NCBI GenBank assembly: GCA_012517025.1
Contig: JAAYVT010000558.1
Coordinates: 1 to 16,682, forward strand
Source: Phyllobacteriaceae bacterium
GTDB lineage: Bacteria; Pseudomonadota; Alphaproteobacteria; Rhizobiales; Ancalomicrobiaceae
Length of the DNA stretch: 16,682 bases
Direction of reading: 5' to 3'
Shown: piece by piece, positions 7,357 through 13,567 of the stretch
Layout of the letters: every line of letters starts with the position of its first letter
Position numbering within the stretch: position 1 is the first letter of the stretch
Notes under the pieces: model-generated
The model's database searches: none
What the model was told of the DNA's origin: nothing
What the model saw: the letters and a program-made list of their open reading frames with translations, nothing else
Translations under genes and position numbers: made by a program

Positions 7357-8313
7357 TCACTCCGCCGGTTCGAGCCCGGCGGCGGAGGCCGCCGGCCGCG
7401 TCGCGACCGTGTCCGCGGCGCCACCGACCAACGCCCGCGCCGCCGCGATCGCCAGCACCGCCACGCCGATCCCGGCGAAGGCGTCGACGAAATGGTGGCC
7501 GCCGTCGGCCGGCACCGCCGCCACCACCACGAGGTTGAGCACCAGTGCCACCGGTCCGACGAAGCGGACGTCGCGCACCGCCCACACCGTGGTGATCGCC
7601 ATCACCGTGTGGAACGACGGACAGCCGATCAGCCCGATCAACCGATCGAAGCGCAACGTCGGGACGTCGCCGGCGTGATGGGCGAGCAGCGATCGCGCGT
7701 AGGCGGGATCCATCGCCAGATCGAAGGGCGCGTCGGCCATGCCGCCGGCATAGGCGTGCGGCAACGCCCCGAAGCTCGGATAGACGCACCACACCGCCAC
7801 CGAGATCAGCGCCCCGACCATGAAGGCGACGACGAACCGTTCCAGCCGTCGCACCCGTCCGATCGCGCCCAGGATCAGGATCACCGCGGCGATCTGGCCG
7901 AGGCTCGACAGATAGGCGAGCTTGAACACGGTGGAGACGACGGCGTTCGACTTCACCGCCACCACGAAGCCCCACCAGTCGAGCCCGAGTGCCCGATCGA
8001 TCGCGGCGAGTTCGCCGTCGACGAGCGGCCGGTGCAGATCGAAGCCGTGGTAGTTGAGCAGCGCCGTGGCGAGCGAGAACACGATCACCAGGAACGCCGC
8101 CTTGGCGGTCGCGGCGAGGCGCGGGTCGGGCCGAAGCCGGGCATAGACCGCCCAGATCCCCACCACCGCGCCCGAGATGGCGACGACCGGCAGGAAGCTG
8201 GCCCAATCGATCGTGATCGACGAGAACGGATGCACCGCGACGAGCGTCAGCCACACCGCGACGACGATCGCGATGGCCGGATCGATCTCTTTCCCTCCGG
8301 TCGACGCCCGCAT
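7357..8313 (-). CDS. PAP2-superfamily membrane phosphatase/phosphotransferase (Aur1/PAP2_3-like)
   Basis: This is a 318-residue multi-pass protein with about six hydrophobic segments. Near the C-terminus are the two PAP2 catalytic motifs in the form used by the PAP2_3/Aur1-like branch: CPSFHT (about 231-236, supplying the phosphate-stabilising Ser and the acid His) and GHHFVD (about 272-277, supplying the nucleophilic His and its Asp). Such enzymes dephosphorylate or transfer lipid or polyprenyl phosphate head groups on the outer face of the inner membrane; the substrate here cannot be told. I chose the ATG at 8313 because GGAG lies 9 nt upstream; an in-frame ATG at 8346 would add 11 basic residues but has no ribosome-binding sequence. 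The tail after the last helix is Ala-rich. It converges with the CorC-like gene. Confidence 0.85.
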   Translation of the reverse strand: MRASTGGKEIDPAIAIVVAVWLTLVAVHPFSSITIDWASFLPVVAISGAVVGIWAVYARLRPDPRLAATAKAAFLVIVFSLATALLNYHGFDLHRPLVDGELAAIDRALGLDWWGFVVAVKSNAVVSTVFKLAYLSSLGQIAAVILILGAIGRVRRLERFVVAFMVGALISVAVWCVYPSFGALPHAYAGGMADAPFDLAMDPAYARSLLAHHAGDVPTLRFDRLIGLIGCPSFHTVMAITTVWAVRDVRFVGPVALVLNLVVVAAVPADGGHHFVDAFAGIGVAVLAIAAARALVGGAADTVATRPAASAAGLEPAE

Positions 8314-8473
8314 TCGGCTGCGCTCCGCTCTCCGTACCGGTACCATCTTGGTCCGGCAGACGTGAACGCGCGGTTGCGCCCGAGCCGACGGATGTCGAAA
8401 AGAAGGGGAGACGAAGGCCGCGAGATCCGATCAGACGAGCGGCGCGGCGACGACGTCCGTCACCGCGCCCTCG

Positions 8474-8506
8474 CGTTCGATCGAACGGCTCGGTCCGAGC
8501 GGACCG
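8474..8506. repeat. Two adjacent palindromes between DUF992 and PAP2 genes
   Basis: A perfect 14-bp palindrome (CGTTCGATCGAACG, 8474-8487) is followed by a 6-bp stem with a 4-nt loop (CGGTCC / GGACCG, 8491-8506). Both lie in the 241-bp gap upstream of the PAP2 gene and downstream of the DUF992 gene. There is no T-run, so this is a poor terminator; an operator for the PAP2 gene is possible. No other feature is seen in the gap. Confidence 0.5.
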
Positions 8507-8554
8507 GAGACGCCGCCGCGGCATCGAAGGCACCGCGGCCCGCCGACCGACCCC

Positions 8555-9043
8555 TCACTTCTCCGTGAGCCTCAGGCCGGCCACCCCGGCGCCGATGTTG
8601 ACGCCGGTCTGACCCTGCACCGAGATCGGTTGCAGCATGATCGAGCGATCGAAGCCGCCGAGCAGCACGTTGGCGCCGACACCGACGCCGGGCGTCACCT
8701 CGGCCGACACGCCGGTGTAGTGGCCCGACAGCACGCCGTCGTAGGACCCGGTCGCCGGCGCGAACACCGCCCACCAGATCGTCGTCGTCTTCGCCTCGCC
8801 GAGTTCGACGCCGAGCCGCGTGATCTCGCCGCGATAGGTCTCGTGAACCTTCGGCCCACGGAACCGGCAGGTGAGGTCGCGCCACGAACCGAGCAGCGAG
8901 GTGTCGGCCTTGACCACCCGGCACTTCAGGACGCCGACTTCGATCCGTTCGTTTTCGGCCCGAGCGGGGGTCGTCGCCATCGCTCCGACGAGCGCGATCG
9001 CCGCGAGCGAACCCGTGAGTATGCTCAACTTGGCGCCGAACAT
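8555..9043 (-). CDS. Exported DUF992-domain protein
   Basis: This 162-residue protein has a clear Sec signal peptide (hydrophobic 7-22, cleavage probably after ARA at 27-29). The mature part matches the DUF992 pattern: GVLKCRV, a second cysteine in DLTCRF (Cys41 and Cys59 could pair), RGEITRLGVELGE, IWWAVFAP, LSGHYTGVSAEVTPGVGVGANVLLGG, and the ending ISVQGQTGVNIGAGVAGLRL. DUF992 proteins are small periplasmic or envelope proteins widespread in Hyphomicrobiales and of unknown function. The start has a strong AGGAGAG 6 nt upstream. It stands alone between a terminator-like hairpin on its 5' side and the paired palindromes on its 3' side. The Gly/Val-rich alternating C-terminal half suggests a beta-rich fold (inference). 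Confidence 0.92.
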   Translation of the reverse strand: MFGAKLSILTGSLAAIALVGAMATTPARAENERIEVGVLKCRVVKADTSLLGSWRDLTCRFRGPKVHETYRGEITRLGVELGEAKTTTIWWAVFAPATGSYDGVLSGHYTGVSAEVTPGVGVGANVLLGGFDRSIMLQPISVQGQTGVNIGAGVAGLRLTEK

Positions 9044-9177
9044 GGCTTCTCTCCTTGCATCCTCTCGGGGCGGCAGGCGCGGGACCGAAGAAGATCGGGC
9101 GGAGCCGTCTCGTCGTCCTCCATGTGGGGAGGAGCCGCGACGCCGGCCATGCGGTCATTCACGGATCTGGAATGCGA

Positions 9178-9205
9178 GACGCCCGCGACTTTCGTCGCGG
9201 GCGTC
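9178..9205 (-). terminator. 12-bp perfect GAAA-loop hairpin after the aminotransferase gene
   Basis: A perfect 12-bp stem (GACGCCCGCGAC at 9178-9189 with its complement at 9194-9205) closes a tetraloop that reads GAAA on the minus strand. It begins 26 nt beyond the aminotransferase stop. No U-tract follows on either strand, but hairpins of this shape are common gene ends in high-GC alphaproteobacteria. Confidence 0.65.
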
Positions 9206-9231
9206 CGATCGATCGAGCCGACGAGATCGTC

Positions 9232-10434
9232 TCAGCGCAGGTTGCCGCAGAAGCGCTGGATGCGCTTGCAGGCTTCCTCCAGCGCCGAGGTGGCGGTGGC
9301 GTAGGAGATGCGGAAATGCGGCGCCAGGCCGAAGGCCGAGCCTTGCACCACCGCGACGCCCTCGACCTCGAGCAGCTCGGTGACGAAGTCGTCGTCGGTG
9401 GCGATGACGTTGCCCGACGGCGAGGTCTTGCCGATGGTGCCGGCGCAGGACGGATAGACGTAGAAGGCGCCCTCCGGCGTCGGGCAGGTGAGACCGTTCG
9501 CCTGATTGAGCATGCCGACGACGAGGTCGCGGCGCTCCTTGAACACCTTGTTGTGCGCCGGGATGAAGTCCTGCGGACCGTTCAGCGCCTCCACCGCCGC
9601 CCACTGGGCGATCGACGACGGGTTGGAGGTCGACTGCGACTGCAGCGTCGCCATCGCCTTGATCAGCTTCTCCGGGCCGGCCGCGTAGCCGATCCGCCAG
9701 CCGGTCATGCAATAGGCCTTGGAGACGCCGTTGACGGTCAGCGTGCGCTCGTAGAGCCCCGGCTCCACCTCCGCCGGCGTGGCGAAGACGAAGTCGTCGT
9801 AGACGAGGTGCTCGTACATGTCGTCGCTCATCACCCAGACGTGGGGATGACGCATCAGCACGTCGGTCAGCGCCTTCAGCTCGGCGGCGGTGTAGGCCGC
9901 ACCCGACGGGTTCGACGGCGAGTTGAAGATGATCCACTTGGTCTTGGGGGTGATCGCCGCCTCGAGCGCGTCCGCCTTCAGCTTGAAGCCGGTCGAAAGC
10001 CCGGCCTCGACGAACACCGGCGAGCCGCCCGCCAGCAGCACCATGTCGGGGTAGGAGACCCAATAGGGCGCCGGGATGATCACCTCGTCGCCGGGGTTCA
10101 GCGTCGCCATCAGCGCGTTGTAGAGCACCTGCTTGCCGCCGGTGCCGACCGAGATCTGGCTCGGCTTGTAGGCGAGGCGGTTCTCGCGGGCGAACTTGTC
10201 GACGATCGCCTTCTTCAGCTCCGGAATGCCGTCGACCGCGGTGTACTTGGTCTGGCCGTCGCGGATCGCCTTGATCGCGGCTTCCTTGATGTTGTCGGGC
10301 GTGTCGAAGTCCGGCTCGCCGGCGCCGAGACCGATGACGTCGCGGCCGGCCGCCTTCAGTTCGCGCGCCTTGTTCGTCACGGCGATCGTGGCGGACGGCT
10401 TGATGCGCGAGAGGGAGTCGGCGAGGAAGCCCAT
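9232..10434 (-). CDS. aatA: Aspartate-type aminotransferase (class I, PLP-dependent)
   Basis: This 400-residue fold-type I aminotransferase should interconvert aspartate and oxaloacetate (2-oxoglutarate as partner); some close relatives also transaminate prephenate. The landmark residues are all present: GLGAGEPDFDTP (36-46), KYTAVDGIPELKKAI, the PLP ring-stacking PYWVSYPD (123-130), NSPSNPSG (171-178), SDDMYEHLVYD (203-213), the Schiff-base lysine Lys239 in NGVSKAYCMTGWRIGY, and the carboxylate-binding Arg375 in HFRISYATA. Length and motifs match the I-gamma subgroup common in Hyphomicrobiales. The ATG at 10434 has CGGAG about 8 nt upstream. It has its own candidate promoter and terminator, so it is probably monocistronic. 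Exact substrate range cannot be set from sequence. Confidence 0.95.
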   Translation of the reverse strand: MGFLADSLSRIKPSATIAVTNKARELKAAGRDVIGLGAGEPDFDTPDNIKEAAIKAIRDGQTKYTAVDGIPELKKAIVDKFARENRLAYKPSQISVGTGGKQVLYNALMATLNPGDEVIIPAPYWVSYPDMVLLAGGSPVFVEAGLSTGFKLKADALEAAITPKTKWIIFNSPSNPSGAAYTAAELKALTDVLMRHPHVWVMSDDMYEHLVYDDFVFATPAEVEPGLYERTLTVNGVSKAYCMTGWRIGYAAGPEKLIKAMATLQSQSTSNPSSIAQWAAVEALNGPQDFIPAHNKVFKERRDLVVGMLNQANGLTCPTPEGAFYVYPSCAGTIGKTSPSGNVIATDDDFVTELLEVEGVAVVQGSAFGLAPHFRISYATATSALEEACKRIQRFCGNLR

Positions 10435-10509
10435 GGCGAAGTCTCCGAAAGATGACGCGAAAGGAAAGCCCCGAAGGTCGCGTCCCGCGTCCCTTCGAGA
10501 ACGGGCCGG

Positions 10510-10538
10510 ACCCTAGTCCCGCCACGCCCCGGCGACAA
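10510..10538 (-). promoter_or_regulatory. Candidate promoter of the aminotransferase gene
   Basis: On the minus strand TTGTCG (10538-10533), 17 nt, then TAGGGT (10515-10510) form a plausible alphaproteobacterial sigma-70 promoter, giving a leader of about 70 nt before the ATG at 10434. Confidence 0.4.
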
Positions 10539-10619
10539 GCCGTTTTCAGTGGCGATTTCGATCGATTCGAGTGATCGACGCGGCACCCTCGCCGGCGGCC
10601 CGGCGCGCCGCCGTGTGCC

Positions 10620-10937
10620 TCATCCGTGCCGGACCTTCTGCACCACGATGGCGAGGTTCAACGCCAGCGAGAAGGCATTGGCGACGATCACCGGCCACGA
10701 GCCGATGTAGAGGCCGTAGACCAGCCACAGGAAGATGCCGAGGCTGAAGGCGGAGAAGGTGACCAGCGACAGCGAGGCGACGTCGCGGTGCCGGATCGCT
10801 CGCAGCGTCTGCGGCAGCCAGCACAACGTGGTGAGCAGCGCGGCGGCGCCTCCGATGAGTTCGACGGCGAGAGGAGAGAGCGGCACGACGGAAGTCCCCG
10901 GAAGCGAACCGGACCGGTTCGAGGCTGAGACCACCAT
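10620..10937 (-). CDS. SemiSWEET-family small sugar transporter (PQ-loop/MtN3)
   Basis: This small protein has three hydrophobic helices and the SemiSWEET signature: LTTLCWLPQTLRAIRHRDVASLSL (PQ motif closing helix 1), FSAFSLGIFLWLVYGLYIGSWPVIVANAFSL (helix 2 and the WPVIxAN start of helix 3), then LNLAIVVQKVR. SemiSWEETs are half-size homologues of eukaryotic SWEETs that dimerise to move sugars across the membrane; substrate is unknown here. The ATG at 10937 gives 105 residues with a non-conserved 17-residue lead. A GTG at 10886, with GGGGA about 9 nt upstream, would give 88 residues, the usual family size, and may be the true start. It lies 88 bp downstream of the DUF486 gene on the same strand and could be co-transcribed. 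Confidence 0.85.
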   Translation of the reverse strand: MVVSASNRSGSLPGTSVVPLSPLAVELIGGAAALLTTLCWLPQTLRAIRHRDVASLSLVTFSAFSLGIFLWLVYGLYIGSWPVIVANAFSLALNLAIVVQKVRHG

Positions 10938-11025
10938 GAGTCGCCGCCGTCCCTGCGTCAACGCGCCGAAACGCAGGCGTGCCCGGCGCCCACGACACCC
11001 GCCGACGCCGTCGCGAGCCTTCGTT

Positions 11026-11382
11026 TCACCACTTTTGAAAGACCAACCCCGCCCCGAGCGCAATGAAGGCGAAGCCGAGGAGATGGTTCCAGCCGAGCGG
11101 CTCCTTCAGCCAGACGACCGAGAACACCCCGAAGATGGTGAGCGTCACCACCTCCTGGATCGTCTTCAGCTCGATCGCCGAATAGAAGGCGTGGCCCCAG
11201 CGGTTGGCCGGCACGGCGATGCAGTATTCGAAGAAGGCGATGCCCCACGACACCAGCACCACCAGCCACAGCGGCCGGTTCGGATAGGCGAGGTGGCCGT
11301 ACCAGGCGAAGGTCATGAACACGTTGGAGGCGATCAGCATCGCCACCGGCAGCGCCAGACCGGAGAGGGAAGAGACGGACAT
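11026..11382 (-). CDS. DUF486 (DMT-superfamily) small membrane protein
   Basis: This 118-residue protein has four hydrophobic helices (about 8-26, 38-55, 75-92, 99-115). Conserved DUF486 features include SNVFMTFAWYGHL (19-31), SWGIAFFEYCIAVPANRWGH (45-64), SAIELKTIQEVVTLTIFGVFSVVWL (68-92) and the closing GLVFQKW. It is a four-helix half-transporter of the drug/metabolite transporter superfamily; transported substrate is unknown. The ATG at 11382 has GGAG 9 nt upstream; the open frame upstream of it shows no homology. It is divergent from the DUF3775 gene across 157 bp and precedes the SemiSWEET gene. Confidence 0.9.
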   Translation of the reverse strand: MSVSSLSGLALPVAMLIASNVFMTFAWYGHLAYPNRPLWLVVLVSWGIAFFEYCIAVPANRWGHAFYSAIELKTIQEVVTLTIFGVFSVVWLKEPLGWNHLLGFAFIALGAGLVFQKW

Positions 11383-11539
11383 CGGACGGGTCTCCGCGAC
11401 GAGGAGAAGAACGAACGTCGAATGCGGCACGCGCGCGATCCGACCGGCGATTTTGATCCGGCTCAAGGTCTTCGTCCCACGGACGCGCCAAGATCCCGAA
11501 GCCGAACCCAGAGAAGAAACCCACGGCAGGGAGGCGAAG

Positions 11540-11917
11540 ATGGAGATCGCGGTCGCCAAGGTCCTCGAACTGATCGAACATCTGCGCATGCTCGACGCGG
11601 AGAACGGCGAGGGACGGATCGAGGGAGAAGACGACGACGTCGAGGCCGGCTCGGGTCACCTCTACGAGGACTTCGACCAGGACGGCACCGAAGCGCAGGT
11701 GCGCGGCGTCATCGACGCCCTCAACGTCGACGAACAATGCGATCTCGTCGCTCTGGTGTGGGTCGGCCGTGGCGATTTCGAGGCGGAGGAATGGCCCGTC
11801 GCCGTCCGTCGCGCCCACGAGCGCCGCAACCGCGGCACCGCGGCCTATCTGATGGGCATCCCCAACGTCGGCGATCTGCTCGAGGAGGGTCTCGCCGCCG
11901 TGGCGGTCGACGCCTGA
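11540..11917 (+). CDS. DUF3775-domain protein
   Basis: This 125-residue cytoplasmic protein is acidic in its first half (EGEDDDVEAG at 29-38 and EDFDQD) and carries the DUF3775 core in the second: VRGVIDALNVDEQCDLVALVWVGRGDF (54-80), EEW (83-85), and TAAYLMGIPNVGDLLEEGLAA (100-120). DUF3775 proteins are common in Alphaproteobacteria and functionally uncharacterised. The start is well supported by GGGAGG ending 5 nt before the ATG at 11540; an earlier in-frame ATG at 11315 would run over the divergent DUF486 gene and is rejected. No signal peptide or membrane segment is present. Confidence 0.88.
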   Translation: MEIAVAKVLELIEHLRMLDAENGEGRIEGEDDDVEAGSGHLYEDFDQDGTEAQVRGVIDALNVDEQCDLVALVWVGRGDFEAEEWPVAVRRAHERRNRGTAAYLMGIPNVGDLLEEGLAAVAVDA

Positions 11918-11924
11918 GGGCGTC
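11909..11924 (+). terminator. Small hairpin spanning the DUF3775 stop codon
   Basis: GACGCC and GGCGTC flank the loop TGAG, which contains the TGA stop at 11915-11917. It sits in the 31-bp convergent gap shared with the MBL-fold gene. The stem is only 6 bp with no T-run, so a terminator role is weak. Confidence 0.3.
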
Positions 11925-11948
11925 GGTCCGTCACCGGTGCGCGAGGCG

Positions 11949-12623
11949 TCAGTCCTCCACCAAGAACGGATTGGAGGCCCGCTCCTCGCCCAGCGTCGAG
12001 GTCGGGCCGTGCCCGGGCAGGAAGCCGACGTCGTCGCCGAGCGGCAACAGCTTGTCGCGGATCGAAGCGAGGAGCGTGGCATGGTCGCCGCGCGGCAGGT
12101 CGGTTCGTCCGATCGAGCCGGCGAAGATCACGTCGCCGACGACGGCGAATCGCGCCTCCGGCTGAAAATAGACGACGTGGCCCGGCGAATGGCCGGGGCA
12201 GTGCAACACCTCGAACGTCAGCCCGCCGACCGACACGGTGTCGCCGTCGACCAGCCAGCGCTCCGACGCCACCGCCTCGAACCCGGAGAACCCCCAACGC
12301 GCCGCCGCCTCCGGCACCCGCGTGAGCAGGAACTCGTCGTCGACGTGCGGCCCCTCGATCGGCACCGCCCCGCCCTGCTTCTTCTCCAACGCGAGCTTCA
12401 GCGGCGTCGCGCCGCCGGCGTGATCGAAATGCCCGTGGGTGATCAGGATGCGCTCCACCGTCACCCCGAGTTGCTCGATCCCCTGCAGGATCTTGCCGAC
12501 CTCGCCGCCGGGGTCGATCACCGCGGCGCGCTTCGTCGCCTCGTCGAAGACGATCGAGCAGTTCTGTTGCAGCGGCGTCACCGGCACCACGGCGACACGG
12601 AGGCGGGAAGGCGATTCGGGCAT
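11949..12623 (-). CDS. MBL-fold metallohydrolase, glyoxalase II-like (YcbL-type)
   Basis: This 224-residue protein has the full metallo-beta-lactamase zinc-site series: THGHFDH (His63, His65, Asp67, His68), CPGHSPGH (His145), VVGDVIFAGSIGRTDL (Asp164) and LPGHGP (His205). The spacing and the FAGSIGRTDLPRGD stretch are those of the short glyoxalase II-like hydrolases typified by YcbL, which hydrolyse thioesters such as S-lactoylglutathione. Substrate here is inferred only. It lacks the long C-terminal domain of classic GloB. The ATG at 12623 is supported by AAGGA 7 nt upstream. It converges with DUF3775 and diverges from the DM13-like gene. Confidence 0.93.
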   Translation of the reverse strand: MPESPSRLRVAVVPVTPLQQNCSIVFDEATKRAAVIDPGGEVGKILQGIEQLGVTVERILITHGHFDHAGGATPLKLALEKKQGGAVPIEGPHVDDEFLLTRVPEAAARWGFSGFEAVASERWLVDGDTVSVGGLTFEVLHCPGHSPGHVVYFQPEARFAVVGDVIFAGSIGRTDLPRGDHATLLASIRDKLLPLGDDVGFLPGHGPTSTLGEERASNPFLVED

Positions 12624-12689
12624 GCGGCGTCCTTCGTCGATCGGCGCGGCCCTGCCCACGAAGTCGGACTGGCGACGCGCCCTCCGACA

Positions 12690-12696
12690 TATTATC
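12690..12696. promoter_or_regulatory. Possible shared -10 element between MBL and DM13-like genes
   Basis: TATTAT on the plus strand overlaps GATAAT on the minus strand, the only AT-rich patch in the 133-bp divergent gap. Either could be a -10 box, but no good -35 was found at 16-18 nt for either strand. Confidence 0.3.
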
Positions 12697-12756
12697 TGCT
12701 GGGAAGAGAGCCCGTCGAGCCGCCTCGCGGCCGACCGTCCGAACGGAACCGATCCC

Positions 12757-13299
12757 ATGCGCCTGCGACGCCTCGCGATCGCCGTGTTGTGCCTCCTGTC
12801 CGCCGACCTCGGTCGCGCCGCCGCGACGGCGGCCGACGAGGCGAGCGTGCCCGGTCCGCTGCGCCCGCTGCCGGTGCTTCCGGCGGAGGCGGCCCCGGTC
12901 CGCCGCCCGCCCGGCCCGGTCGCCCGCCCGGTTCAACCGCCGCGCGCGGCGGTCCGCACCTGGGCCGGCCGCCTCGCCCCGCTCGCCAAGGGCGAGCTGG
13001 CGCGCGGCTCCGTCCGCCTCGACGTCGCCGCGCACCGGGTCGAGATCAGCGACTTCGCGGTGACCGACGGCCCCGAACTGGAGGTGGCGCTGGTGGCCGG
13101 CGACCGGCCGACGACCACCGCCGAGGTGCTCTCCGCCAAACGCGTCTCGCTCGGCCGGCTGAAGCGGATTCGCGAGAAGGTGACGCTGCGCTTTCCCGCC
13201 GAGCTCGATCCCGCCGTCTATCGCACCCTGGTGGTGTGGTCCCGCCGCGATCGGGCGCCGCGCGCGGTGGCGCCTCTGGCCCCCGATCGGGCCGGCTGA
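12757..13299 (+). CDS. Exported DM13-like domain protein
   Basis: The 180-residue protein opens with a basic start and hydrophobic stretch (MRLRRLAIAVLCLLSADL) consistent with a signal peptide, then a Pro/Ala-rich linker (about 30-66). Residues about 68-174 resemble the DM13 fold: AGRLAPLAKGELARGSVRLDV, VEISDFAVTDGPELEVALVAG (95-115, the LxDFxVTxGPDLxVxL pattern), SLGRLKRIREKVTLRFPAEL, and VYRTLVVWSRRDRAPRAVAPL (155-174). DM13 domains are thought to act in redox or electron transfer and usually have a Cys just after the VVVW strand; here that place is Ser162 and the mature protein has no Cys. The ATG at 12757 lacks a strong ribosome-binding sequence (GGAA about 9 nt upstream). Function unknown. 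Confidence 0.75.
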   Translation: MRLRRLAIAVLCLLSADLGRAAATAADEASVPGPLRPLPVLPAEAAPVRRPPGPVARPVQPPRAAVRTWAGRLAPLAKGELARGSVRLDVAAHRVEISDFAVTDGPELEVALVAGDRPTTTAEVLSAKRVSLGRLKRIREKVTLRFPAELDPAVYRTLVVWSRRDRAPRAVAPLAPDRAG

Positions 13300-13312
13300 G
13301 ACGCCGTCGCAC

Positions 13313-13341
13313 TTGCCCTTTTCTGCCGTTTCGTCCATAAA
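13313..13341 (+). promoter_or_regulatory. Candidate promoter of the RGG-cold-shock gene
   Basis: TTGCCC (13313-13318), 17 nt, CATAAA (13336-13341) is a reasonable sigma-70-like pair in the only fairly AT-rich part of this gap. It would yield an untranslated leader of about 220 nt, similar in idea to the long leaders of cspA-type mRNAs. Confidence 0.4.
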
Positions 13342-13536
13342 TCGAGACGGCGGCGGTTCGGAACTTGGGCGAGACGGTCGGCGCGACCGGTTCACATCTG
13401 TCGACGGTGATCGAGATCATGGTCTCGTTCTCGGTCTGCGATGTGGAAAACAGCGCAAATCATGTCCCGACGTGTAACGTGACTGCCTGGTCTTCCCTCG
13501 TGATCCGCGCGATCCCGGGGGAGCGTGTCGTGCGAA

Positions 13537-13551
13537 CGGGGCGTGGCCCCG
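13537..13551 (+). promoter_or_regulatory. Hairpin just upstream of the cold-shock gene ribosome-binding site
   Basis: CGGGGC and GCCCCG form a 6-bp stem with a 3-nt loop, ending 4 nt before AAAGGA (13556-13561), which is the Shine-Dalgarno of the ATG at 13568. It could modulate ribosome access with temperature; this is inference. Confidence 0.45.
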
Positions 13552-13567
13552 CGTGAAAGGACTTGGA

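Noticed and set aside
8515..8545. GCCGCGG / CCGCGGC inverted repeat just past the DUF992 stop, considered as its terminator.
   Set aside because: Seven GC-only pairs with a long interior and no T-run, expected by chance here.
13365..13556. A 63-codon plus-strand open frame in the cold-shock gene leader.
   Set aside because: No Shine-Dalgarno, no similarity to a known family, and it lies in the probable 5' UTR; a leader peptide cannot be excluded but is unsupported.
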